Shown one piece after another: positions 1 through 5,415 of a stretch of DNA of 10,120 nucleotides (position 1 is the first letter of the stretch; each line of letters opens with the position of its first letter). This stretch comes from DATLFA01 sp039934635 (GTDB lineage: Bacteria; Actinomycetota; Acidimicrobiia; Acidimicrobiales; WLNW01): the NCBI GenBank assembly GCA_039934635.1, contig JBDTLT010000205.1, positions 1-10,120 on the forward strand, read 5' to 3'. A program made the position numbers and the translations under genes. The notes beneath the pieces are model-generated. The model ran no database searches, was not told the DNA's origin, and saw only the letters and a list, made by a program, of their open reading frames with translations.

Positions 1-444
1 CTCGCACGGACTGCGGTCGCTCTCGGCGAGCGGGTCGGATCGCGTGCGGGACAGGTAGCTGCGCTCTTGACGTTGGGCCGTGCGCTCTTGGCGGCCGGCG
101 ACACGACGCAGGCGTGCCGCACGCATACGGTCGTGCTCGAGCGAGCCCTGGCGAGCGGCAATCCGGGCACCGCCGCGGATGCGATCGACGCGCTCGCCGA
201 TGTGATCGACCATCATAACCAGCCCGATCTGGCAATTCAGTTCTTGGGATCGGCGAGCGCGATTCGTGCGCGGCGCAACGTTTTGGTCGCGAGCGTCGCT
301 CGCGACGGCAGGCTTGCGTTGACCGGCCGGTTGAGCGCCCGCGTCGGCGCCGACCGTTTTGCGGAGTTGGAAAGCGAAGGACGCCGACGCGACGCGGCGT
401 GGGTTCGTGACCAAGTCGAGGTGGTCATCGGCGCGAACGCGTGA
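1..444 (+). CDS. C-terminal fragment of a TPR-containing ATPase/LuxR- or AfsR-type regulator (5' end outside window)
   Basis: The frame is open from the first base of the window to the TGA at 442-444, so this is the last 147 codons of a longer gene; the internal TTG at 67 is not a convincing start. The protein is alpha-helical and Ala/Leu/Arg-rich, with TPR-like helical pairs (for example around ALLTLGRALLAAGDTTQA). It ends with a helix pattern of the kind AIQFLGSASAIR...DRFAELESEGR, which closely resembles the C-terminal end of large LuxR-type or AfsR/adenylate-cyclase-like regulators with an NB-ARC-type ATPase and TPR repeats. The ATPase and DNA-binding or cyclase domains would lie upstream and are not seen, so the exact class is undecided. 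It converges on the peptidase gene, leaving 13 bases between stop codons. Confidence 0.7.
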   Translation, partial: LARTAVALGERVGSRAGQVAALLTLGRALLAAGDTTQACRTHTVVLERALASGNPGTAADAIDALADVIDHHNQPDLAIQFLGSASAIRARRNVLVASVARDGRLALTGRLSARVGADRFAELESEGRRRDAAWVRDQVEVVIGANA

Positions 445-457
445 GCCCAACGGATAT

Positions 458-1198
458 CTAACGGCGCAGGCGCGCTGCGGGGTCCTGCTTGAAGAAATCG
501 CGCATGACGTCGTAGAGATTCGGCTCGTGGTGCTCGAGTTGTAGCGGTACGTCGAAGAACGCTTCGGTCGCAACGGCGAAGAACTCGGCTGGGTTGGTTG
601 CACCGTAGGGCTGTAGCGGCATCCGTTCGACGCCCGCTTGCAGCGCATCGAAGACTTCCGTGCACACAGCAACCCAGCGGGTGACGTCGCCGCGATTTTC
701 CAGTGGTGGTGTGCCGTCGACGATGTGATCGAGCATGTCGATCTTGTGCGCGAATTCGTGGAACACGACGTTGTTTCCCCGACCGGGGTTGCGAGCCGAC
801 TCGCGGGCATCGTCCCATGCGATCAGTACCGGACCGCGGTTGCCGTGCGCTTCGCCGAGCACCGGGTGTGCGCCCTCGACCACCGTGCCGCGTACCGGGC
901 CTGCGTATACCCCACGCGATTGCATCGCCGTCGGGTACACGATGATGGCGCTGACCTCGCGATACTCGTCGATGCCGAGGCCGAGGACCATGAACGCGGC
1001 CTGCGCGGCAACGGTCACCCTGATCTCGTCGGTGAGCGCGAAACCTCCGGCGGCCTCCCAGTGCTTGTGCCGCAGCATCCAGTCGCTGATCTCCTCGGCG
1101 ATCACGCGCTCGCCATCGTCGAGTAGGCGCCAGATCGCCACGTGTTGTTCGACAATGGCTGACCACCCGTCGGGCAATCCTTTGCGACGGCGCAGCAC
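458..1198 (-). CDS. mtfA: MtfA-type zinc-dependent peptidase (peptidase family M90)
   Basis: This 246-residue protein is collinear with E. coli MtfA (Mlc titration factor A), a cytosolic zinc aminopeptidase family. The zinc-binding HExxH motif is present as VVFHEFAHKID (H147, E148, H151). The likely third ligand is E212 in NPAEFFAVATEAFF, which matches the AECFAVLSEYFF segment of the E. coli protein. The family ending is also kept (LYDVMRDFFKQDPAARL). Length is close to the family norm. The GTG start at 1198 is the best available because the match to MtfA begins at once (GLPDGW...), but no clear Shine-Dalgarno precedes it. It lies 13 bases after the SnoaL-like gene on the same strand, so it is probably translated from a shared transcript. 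Natural substrates of actinobacterial MtfA proteins are not established. Confidence 0.9.
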   Translation of the reverse strand: MLRRRKGLPDGWSAIVEQHVAIWRLLDDGERVIAEEISDWMLRHKHWEAAGGFALTDEIRVTVAAQAAFMVLGLGIDEYREVSAIIVYPTAMQSRGVYAGPVRGTVVEGAHPVLGEAHGNRGPVLIAWDDARESARNPGRGNNVVFHEFAHKIDMLDHIVDGTPPLENRGDVTRWVAVCTEVFDALQAGVERMPLQPYGATNPAEFFAVATEAFFDVPLQLEHHEPNLYDVMRDFFKQDPAARLRR

Positions 1199-1211
1199 TT
1201 GCTGGAGCCGA

Positions 1212-1577
1212 CTACTGGTTCAGCGCGGGGAACGGACCGAAGAACCCGACGATGCGGCTGATGCGACCGTCGGGCGCCAGTTCGCCGAAGTCCATTCCTT
1301 CGAGCACGGCCTCGTTGCCCTTGCGCATCACCCATGCGAATCGAAAGCACCCGCCGTAGGTATCGACGCCGCTTGCCAGATCGATCGTGTGCCCGGGCAT
1401 CGTCTGGTGAAACCCCCCGATGTGCGCAATGAGCGCGTCGCGACCCATCGCGGTCGCCGTCGGATCGGTGTAGAGGCCGCTGTCGGCCCACGAGTGCTCG
1501 AGCAGCGCGGCTCGCTTGGCGTCGTCGTGTTCGTTCCACGCCGCGCCGTACGCGGTGACGATCTCATCAGTGTTCAT
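1212..1577 (-). CDS. SnoaL-like / nuclear transport factor 2 family protein
   Basis: This 121-residue protein has the single-domain NTF2-like (SnoaL) fold pattern: an N-terminal helix (EIVTAYGAAWNEHD), LYTDPTATAMGRDALIAHIGGFHQTMPGHTIDL, then strands such as CFRFAWVMRKGNEAVLEGMDFGELAPDGRISRIVGFFGP. The family includes polyketide cyclases, limonene-epoxide-hydrolase-like enzymes and many small-ligand or stress proteins, so the reaction cannot be named. I chose the ATG at 1577 rather than the upstream in-frame ATG at 1595 because GAGGAG stands six bases before 1577. It is the first gene of a probable two-gene unit with mtfA. Its own promoter is not obvious in the 80 bases upstream; read-through from the small ORF is possible. 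Confidence 0.85.
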   Translation of the reverse strand: MNTDEIVTAYGAAWNEHDDAKRAALLEHSWADSGLYTDPTATAMGRDALIAHIGGFHQTMPGHTIDLASGVDTYGGCFRFAWVMRKGNEAVLEGMDFGELAPDGRISRIVGFFGPFPALNQ

Positions 1578-1657
1578 CGGGCGCTCCTCGAGCATCGGCG
1601 TCGGTGAACGCTACTGGTCCGGACTGTCCGTTGCGTGGGCGACCGGCGCGCCACGAT

Positions 1658-1927
1658 TCAGCGCGGCCACTGACCAGGGCCGAGCACATGGCATCGCATC
1701 GATGTCCGATGGTCGATCGTTGCACCCGAAGTGGTTCGCGAACGACCTCCGTCGGAGCCGTTTGCGAGGCGCACTTTGCGTGACCGAGTGAAGGCTCGAA
1801 ACAGGCGACGACGGCCCTCTGATGGCGGTGTCGCGTTCATCGCGTGCTCCGGTTCGGCTCGGCCATCGAGGGGTCCATCGACGGTTGCGACGGATGAGGG
1901 CGACGCAGCGTCGTGGGTTGTTGTCAT
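1658..1927 (-). CDS. Small unrecognised ORF (89 aa) with ECF-type promoter
   Basis: I do not recognise this protein. The start is well supported: GGAGAG stands four bases before the ATG at 1927, and an ECF-type promoter (see 1961-1993) lies at almost the same distance from this ATG as the equivalent promoter lies from the lipoprotein ATG. The product has no clear signal peptide, transmembrane helix or known domain. It begins with a Thr/Ser/Ala/Pro-rich stretch (MTTTHDAASPSSVATVDG), followed by an Arg-rich segment (EGRRRLFRAFTRSR) that faintly resembles a twin-arginine motif. The second half is low in hydrophobic residues and its third codon positions look less GC-biased than those of the neighbours. 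The other two minus-strand frames also stay open for long stretches. It may therefore be a genuine small protein, or a gene whose 3' part has been frameshifted or has decayed. Confidence 0.45.
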   Translation of the reverse strand: MTTTHDAASPSSVATVDGPLDGRAEPEHAMNATPPSEGRRRLFRAFTRSRKVRLANGSDGGRSRTTSGATIDHRTSMRCHVLGPGQWPR

Positions 1928-1960
1928 GGTTCTCTCCAAATCTTGCAGTGCTTACCTTCA

Positions 1961-1993
1961 GCGATACGTCGTAAGTCGCCCTCGCGGTTCGCG
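1961..1993 (-). promoter_or_regulatory. Predicted ECF promoter P1 (small ORF)
   Basis: Reading the minus strand, the -35 element CGCGAACC (1993-1986) and the -10 element CGTATCGC (1968-1961) are separated by 17 bases. Both elements recur at four other promoters in the window, where the spacer is 16. Transcription would begin near 1956, giving a leader of about 30 bases that carries the GGAGAG ribosome binding site. The -35 sequence lies inside a small perfect hairpin, CTCGCG-GTT-CGCGAG (1981-1995). Confidence 0.6.
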
Positions 1994-2015
1994 AGATCTC
2001 GACCAAAACGCGAGA

Positions 2016-2041
2016 GGGCCGGTGCACGAAGGCACCGGCCC
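2016..2041 (-). terminator. Hairpin terminator after the lipoprotein gene
   Basis: A perfect 10-bp stem, GGGCCGGTGC (2016-2025) paired with GCACCGGCCC (2032-2041), closes a 6-base loop. It starts about 30 bases after the lipoprotein stop codon. On the minus strand the stem is followed by CTCTCGCGTTTTGG, which contains only a short, displaced T run, so termination may be partial. It separates the lipoprotein gene from the next promoter (1961-1993) on the same strand. Confidence 0.65.
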
Positions 2042-2069
2042 GGCGAACTCTGCCGTTCTGCGCGTCAGG

Positions 2070-2936
2070 TCACTTGATCAACGTTCCGTCGGCGGCAACG
2101 GCAAACCACACGCCGCCACTGCCTTGACCATTCGTATCGCCAGGACCGGCGTCGCCGGCGAAGCGGTAGAGCGGCCACTTACCGGCGACGATCATTGCGC
2201 CGCCAAGGGGAGACGTGGCCGAACGGAGTGGCGCGACGATGCCGTTGCCCGCGACTGGCTGTCCCGTCAACGACGACGCCGGCCACGCCTTCGCGCAGGT
2301 ATCGATGCATGTCGGCGCACCGTTGGTGTCTTTGGTGAACGCGTACAAGGTGCGACCGTCGGCATCGACCATGATCTTGCCCAGGGGCGAGTCGGCGAGT
2401 TTCACCGAAGCGGTTGCCGCTGACTTTGCCGTCGTCGGGGCCGTCGCCGAAGGTTTGGTCGTGATGAACTTCGCGTCGGTACCGACGACGAACCACACGT
2501 CACCGCTGCCTTGGCCGTTGGCATCACCGGGTCGTGCATCGCCCACGTATTCGTAAAGCGGGAGCTTGCCCGCAACCAGTTGTTGTGTGCCGTCGTCGCG
2601 AGCGATCGTGCTGAATACACCCGAGTCGACACCCGGTCCTACGGTCCAATCGTCGGTCACGATCACGGGTGGCCACGCGTTGGCGCACGCGCCGTAGCAG
2701 GTGCTCTTGGCGGCGGTGTCGTTGGCAAAGCCGTAGAGCGTCGTGCCGCTCGTGCTGATGAGGATCTTGCCCAATGGCGAGTCGGCCACCTTGACCGCGA
2801 CGTTGGACCCGGCAGGTGCCGCGGCCGGCGTCGCGGGGTCGGCGGGCCGTGTTGCGCGATCGTTGTTTCCACCGCAAGCCGCGGTAGCGACGGCGGCGGC
2901 GGCCAAGAGACCGAGCAATGACATTCTGAGCTTCAT
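2070..2936 (-). CDS. Lipoprotein with two Lipoprotein_15 (COG4315) repeats
   Basis: This 288-residue exported lipoprotein starts at the ATG at 2936, where AAAGGA stands eight bases upstream and the signal peptide MKLRMSLLGLLAAAAVATAAC begins directly. The lipobox ends at C21, followed by a low-complexity Ala/Pro/Thr linker. Two homologous repeats follow, at about residues 47-157 and 177-286. Each has ADSPLGKI, a TLY[GA]F strand, a C-x3-C-x3-W-P segment (C80/C84 and C210/C214), a LY[ER][YF][VA]GDA strand and NGQGSG-x-VWF. This is the 'secreted repeat of unknown function' family, common in actinobacteria and often encoded near sigma/anti-sigma genes. Its biochemical role is unknown; the paired cysteines could form disulfides or bind a cofactor. 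It diverges from the sigma gene and carries an ECF-type promoter, so it is probably a target of that sigma factor. Confidence 0.9.
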   Translation of the reverse strand: MKLRMSLLGLLAAAAVATAACGGNNDRATRPADPATPAAAPAGSNVAVKVADSPLGKILISTSGTTLYGFANDTAAKSTCYGACANAWPPVIVTDDWTVGPGVDSGVFSTIARDDGTQQLVAGKLPLYEYVGDARPGDANGQGSGDVWFVVGTDAKFITTKPSATAPTTAKSAATASVKLADSPLGKIMVDADGRTLYAFTKDTNGAPTCIDTCAKAWPASSLTGQPVAGNGIVAPLRSATSPLGGAMIVAGKWPLYRFAGDAGPGDTNGQGSGGVWFAVAADGTLIK

Positions 2937-2968
2937 ATCGTTGTTCCTTTGCTGAGGGTTGTTGCGCA

Positions 2969-3000
2969 TCGGTACGGCGGCTTCGATCGAGCGGTTCGCG
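2969..3000 (-). promoter_or_regulatory. Predicted ECF promoter P2 (lipoprotein)
   Basis: Reading the minus strand, CGCGAACC (3000-2993), a 16-base spacer and CGTACCGA (2976-2969) match the motif found at four other genes here. The predicted start near 2964 gives a leader of about 28 bases containing AAAGGA. The motif lies in the 119-base gap between the lipoprotein gene and the sigma gene, and faces only the lipoprotein. Confidence 0.75.
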
Positions 3001-3042
3001 GGATCGGCCCAATTGCTTGCGGGCAGCGCGTTGTCACTCGCC

Positions 3043-3048
3043 TACATT
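3043..3048 (+). promoter_or_regulatory. Possible -10 element for a leaderless sigma-factor mRNA
   Basis: TACATT fits the actinobacterial -10 pattern TAnnnT. It ends seven bases before the GTG at 3056, which would then be at or next to the transcription start. There is no Shine-Dalgarno before this start and no convincing -35 hexamer. The ECF motif seen at the neighbouring genes is absent on this strand, so the sigma gene may be transcribed by the housekeeping polymerase. Confidence 0.35.
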
Positions 3049-3055
3049 GGTGGCC

Positions 3056-3637
3056 GTGGAAGCCGAGACCATCGCGCGATTTCGTGACGGCGACCCCGAG
3101 GCGGTGCGCGCGGTGTACCGCGAATATGGCCGCCTCGTGTACAGCGTTGCTCACCGCGCGCTGGGCAGTCGTGAGTTGGCCGAAGATGCGGCGCAACAGA
3201 CATTCGTCCAGGCATGGCGAGCGGCAAGCTCCTTTGATCCCGGCCGAGAACTCGGCCCCTGGCTGGCCACCATCGCCCGCCGGGTGGCCATCGATATCCA
3301 TCGCCGCGAGCAGCGGCGAGAGCACGACCACCTCGACGATGCGGCGCCCACCGAGCGGGCGCTCATCGCCGAGCCCCCCGATATCGAGCGCACTTTCGAG
3401 GCGTGGGAGCTACGGCGAGCCCTCGACGACCTGCCGCCGGACGAACGTGAGCTCGTGGAACTGAACCATCTCCAGGGGCTCACCCATACGGAGATCGCCG
3501 AGCGACTGGGGGTACCGGTGGGTACCGTCAAGTCGCGGTCGTTTCGCGCGCATCGCCGGCTTGCCGCGCGGCTGGGTCATCTTCGAGAAAGCACCGGCAG
3601 GGAACCGAATGAACCGACGATTCGTACCGATGGTTGA
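3056..3637 (+). CDS. ECF-family RNA polymerase sigma factor
   Basis: This 193-residue sigma-70 family protein has only regions 2 and 4. Region 2 spans about residues 15-85 (VRAVYREYGRLVYSVAHRALG, then AEDAAQQTFVQAWRAASSFDPG and GPWLATIARRVAIDIHRR). Region 4 spans about 120-172 (ALDDLPPDERELVELNHL, then GLTHTEIAERLGVPVGTVKSR as the helix-turn-helix). A variable acidic linker lies between. It directs RNA polymerase to a small target set. The start is uncertain: GTG at 3056 fits a leaderless mRNA, GTG at 3050 is two codons longer, and a TTG at 3017 is unlikely. The anti-sigma gene begins 12 bases after its stop codon, the standard arrangement for a sigma and the membrane protein that holds it inactive. 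Its likely targets are the flanking genes carrying the shared promoter motif. Confidence 0.93.
   Translation: MEAETIARFRDGDPEAVRAVYREYGRLVYSVAHRALGSRELAEDAAQQTFVQAWRAASSFDPGRELGPWLATIARRVAIDIHRREQRREHDHLDDAAPTERALIAEPPDIERTFEAWELRRALDDLPPDERELVELNHLQGLTHTEIAERLGVPVGTVKSRSFRAHRRLAARLGHLRESTGREPNEPTIRTDG
3599..3630 (+). promoter_or_regulatory. Predicted ECF promoter P3 inside the end of the sigma gene (anti-sigma)
   Basis: AGGGAACC (3599-3606), a 16-base spacer and CGTACCGA (3623-3630) lie within the last codons of the sigma gene. The -10 box is identical to that of the lipoprotein and cupredoxin promoters; the -35 box keeps GAACC but has AGG instead of CGC in front. Transcription would start near 3636, just at the AGGAGG site of the anti-sigma gene. 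Confidence 0.6.
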
Positions 3638-3649
3638 GGAGGTGCAGCG

Positions 3650-4309
3650 ATGAATAGCGACGACGACCGCATCAGCTATCTGGCCGGCGATCCGGCGGGC
3701 GACCTCGACGCCGACGAGCAGGCTGAGCTCGACGAGTTCAGGGCCCTTCTCGCCGATCCGTCGTTGTGGGTCGAGCCCGCCATTGATCTCGAGGCTCGCA
3801 TCGTCTCCGCCATCGCCGCGGAAGCACAGCCGCCCGTGACCGCGCGGCCGCCGGCCAAAGTGATCAACCTCGACGCCCGCCGACGCCGCGTCGGTCGCAT
3901 CGGCGGCATCGTCGCCGCGGTCGCGGCCGCCGCGATCGTCGTCGTCGCCCTCGCGGTCGTACGCCAGGACGGCGACCAAGGCACCGAAGTCGCGCTGGCG
4001 CCGACGCAGCTCGTACCGGGCGCGAGCGGCAGCGCACGGGTCTTTGCCGAGTCGTCCGGCCTGCGCATCGAGCTGAATGCCACCGGGCTGCCGCGTCGCG
4101 ACGGTGGTCTCTACTACCAGGCGTGGCTGAAAGACGCTGCCGGCAACCTCGTTCCGATCGGCACGTTCCACGACGGTGACCACGTCACACTCTGGGCCGG
4201 CGTGGCGCTCGCCGACTTCCCGACCCTGACGGTCACCGAAGAGCAGGCCGACAACGATCAGGGTTCATCAGGGCGGCGCGTGCTGCTCGGTACCGTCGAG
4301 ACGAAGTGA
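3650..4309 (+). CDS. RskA-like membrane anti-sigma factor
   Basis: This 219-residue protein has an acidic N-terminal cytoplasmic part (1-80) that ends in a positively charged RRRR stretch. One transmembrane helix follows at about 83-104 (IGGIVAAVAAAAIVVVALAVV), then an extracytoplasmic domain of about 115 residues. That domain carries the anti-sigma-K (RskA C-terminal) signature YYQAWLKDAAGNLVPIGTF, ending in LTVTEEQ...RRVLLGTV. The family binds its sigma factor at the membrane and releases it after regulated proteolysis. There is no cysteine at all, so the zinc-binding HxxxCxxC anti-sigma motif is missing. AGGAGG (3637-3642) stands seven bases before the ATG and overlaps the sigma stop codon, consistent with coupled translation. 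A second promoter in the sigma gene end suggests extra synthesis when the sigma is active. Confidence 0.88.
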   Translation: MNSDDDRISYLAGDPAGDLDADEQAELDEFRALLADPSLWVEPAIDLEARIVSAIAAEAQPPVTARPPAKVINLDARRRRVGRIGGIVAAVAAAAIVVVALAVVRQDGDQGTEVALAPTQLVPGASGSARVFAESSGLRIELNATGLPRRDGGLYYQAWLKDAAGNLVPIGTFHDGDHVTLWAGVALADFPTLTVTEEQADNDQGSSGRRVLLGTVETK

Positions 4310-4315
4310 TCCGAC

Positions 4316-4678
4316 TCACTTGACGGTGAGCGTTCCCCGCATCTCCGGATGGATCGCACAGAAGAAGCGGTAGGTACCGGGGGTGGTCGGCGCACGGAGT
4401 GACGTCGTCGAGCGGCTGTTCGCCTTCGCGTTGAACGCGTCCTTTTCGGACGTGACGGTGTGGGTGGTGTCGTCCCGATTCGTGATCGACACGGTCGCAC
4501 CCGCCTTTACGGTGATCGAGGCGAACTTGAATCCATTGATGTCGAGCGTGGGCGACGTGGCGGCGGGCGCCGTTGCGGTCGGTGCGGGCGTCTGCTCGCC
4601 CGGGCCGAAGAGGAGCGCGCCGGCGGTGAATACACCTGCACCGACGCAGACGACGAGAGAACCGGTCATGCGTTTCAT
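4316..4678 (-). CDS. Membrane-anchored cupredoxin (type I blue-copper protein)
   Basis: This 120-residue protein has an N-terminal membrane anchor or signal (about residues 5-25), a Pro/Thr/Ala linker and one cupredoxin domain (about 44-120). The copper ligands can be assigned: H73 in DDTTHTVT, and C107, H110 and M113 in FFCAIHPEM. This Cys-x2-His-x2-Met spacing is like that of amicyanin and of small plastocyanin-like proteins. It probably carries single electrons outside the membrane. The ATG at 4678 was chosen over in-frame codons up to 4750 because hydrophobic signal residues start there and the promoter would place the transcript start at or near it. There is no Shine-Dalgarno, so translation is probably leaderless. 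It converges on the anti-sigma gene with six bases between stop codons and diverges from the DUF6529 gene. Confidence 0.9.
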   Translation of the reverse strand: MKRMTGSLVVCVGAGVFTAGALLFGPGEQTPAPTATAPAATSPTLDINGFKFASITVKAGATVSITNRDDTTHTVTSEKDAFNAKANSRSTTSLRAPTTPGTYRFFCAIHPEMRGTLTVK

Positions 4679-4683
4679 GAAGG

Positions 4684-4715
4684 TCGGTACGCATTGCGGA
4701 AACGTCCGGTTCGCG
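4684..4715 (-). promoter_or_regulatory. Predicted ECF promoter P4 (cupredoxin)
   Basis: Reading the minus strand, CGCGAACC (4715-4708), a 16-base spacer and CGTACCGA (4691-4684) match P2 exactly in both boxes. Eight bases separate the core CGTAC from the ATG at 4678, so the mRNA should begin at or within a base or two of the start codon. The -35 box is half of the palindrome shared with P5. Confidence 0.75.
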
Positions 4716-4719
4716 AACC
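4708..4719. repeat. Palindrome GGTTCGCGAACC shared by two divergent promoters
   Basis: A perfect 12-bp inverted repeat at the centre of the 70-base gap between the cupredoxin and DUF6529 genes. Each strand reads CGCGAACC, so the same base pairs serve as the -35 element of P4 (leftward) and P5 (rightward). It could also be an operator for a dimeric regulator. Confidence 0.8.
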
Positions 4720-4743
4720 GTTCGTCATCGCACGGCGTATCGC
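4712..4743 (+). promoter_or_regulatory. Predicted ECF promoter P5 (DUF6529 gene)
   Basis: CGCGAACC (4712-4719), a 16-base spacer and CGTATCGC (4736-4743) give the same pattern as P1-P4. Eight bases separate the core CGTAT from the ATG at 4749, exactly the distance seen at P4, again predicting a leaderless transcript. Confidence 0.75.
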
Positions 4744-4748
4744 CTCGC

Positions 4749-5363
4749 ATGATCAGGATTCCTCACACCTTCGTGTCCTCCGATACGGCGGTGGTCGAGC
4801 TGCCCGCACGGGAGCGCTCGAGCGCAGTTGCGCTCGTCAACTGTGCGCTCGCGGGCGGTGCCGTGGCCCTCGCGCTGGGTGTCTACGGTCGGGTGCACCA
4901 ACCCACCCATCGAGCGCTCGTCGATCTGGGCTTTCCGTCGTTGATCGCCATGAAGAGTTGGCTGACGACAGTGGCGACCGCGCTCGCGCTCTTCCAGCTC
5001 CTGTCCGCGTTGCGCATGTACGGACGGATGAGATCTCGCCCGGTGGCCAAGTGGCTGCCCGTCGCCCATCGCTGGAGCGGAACCGCCGCGTTCGTCATCT
5101 CGCTGCCCGTCGCGTATCACTGCCTGTGGTCGCTGGGCTTCGCCACCGACCGCGGTGCTCGGCCGATCGTCCACGGACTGCTCGGTTGTGCCTTCTACGG
5201 TGCGATGGCGACGAAACTGCTGTCGCTGCGAGCGGCGCGACTGCCGAAATGGGCGATCCCGGTCGTGGGCGCAACACTCGTCACGGCGCTGACGGGGGTA
5301 TTCCTCACGTCGTCTCTCTGGTTCTTCACCACGGTCGATTTTCCGGCGTTGCCCCGCGGGTGA
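4749..5363 (+). CDS. DUF6529 family integral membrane protein (possible b-type haem protein)
   Basis: This 204-residue membrane protein has about five hydrophobic helices (roughly 27-47, 67-89, 110-128, 140-160 and 168-192). It shows the pattern I recall for DUF6529 proteins of actinobacteria: KSWLTTVATALALFQLLSALRMYGR, then HRWSG, YHCLW, a histidine before GLLGCAFYGA, and LPKWAIP. Histidines H107, H124 and H143 sit at or inside helices 3 and 4, where bis-histidine haem ligands occur in cytochrome b561-like proteins. Haem binding is inference from this layout, not a known property. I took the ATG at 4749 as the start because the upstream part of the frame is antisense to the cupredoxin gene and the ECF promoter ends just before it. 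Divergent pairing with the cupredoxin suggests a shared electron-transfer job at the membrane. Confidence 0.85.
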   Translation: MIRIPHTFVSSDTAVVELPARERSSAVALVNCALAGGAVALALGVYGRVHQPTHRALVDLGFPSLIAMKSWLTTVATALALFQLLSALRMYGRMRSRPVAKWLPVAHRWSGTAAFVISLPVAYHCLWSLGFATDRGARPIVHGLLGCAFYGAMATKLLSLRAARLPKWAIPVVGATLVTALTGVFLTSSLWFFTTVDFPALPRG

Positions 5364-5415
5364 TCGCGCGTCGTCACGACGTGTCGCATGACCCTTCGTG
5401 CCTGACGCAAATCGG

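Noticed and set aside
237..1607. Several long open frames overlapping the MtfA and SnoaL-like genes on both strands
   Set aside because: The MtfA frame has HEFAHKID and full-length similarity, and the SnoaL-like frame has a good ribosome binding site. The alternatives are low-complexity Arg/Ser/Pro translations.
1733..1744. A further near-palindrome GGTTCGCGAACG resembling the shared -35 element
   Set aside because: No CGTA[C/T]CG box occurs 16-17 bases away on either strand and no start codon is suitably placed, so it is not counted as a sixth promoter.
4383..4748. Upstream extension of the DUF6529 reading frame by 122 codons
   Set aside because: The extension is antisense to the cupredoxin gene with its copper-ligand motif, and the ECF promoter ends just before the ATG at 4749.
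5370..5390. Short inverted repeat CGTCG-TCA-CGACG after the DUF6529 gene as a terminator
   Set aside because: The stem is only five base pairs and no T run follows; too weak to call.
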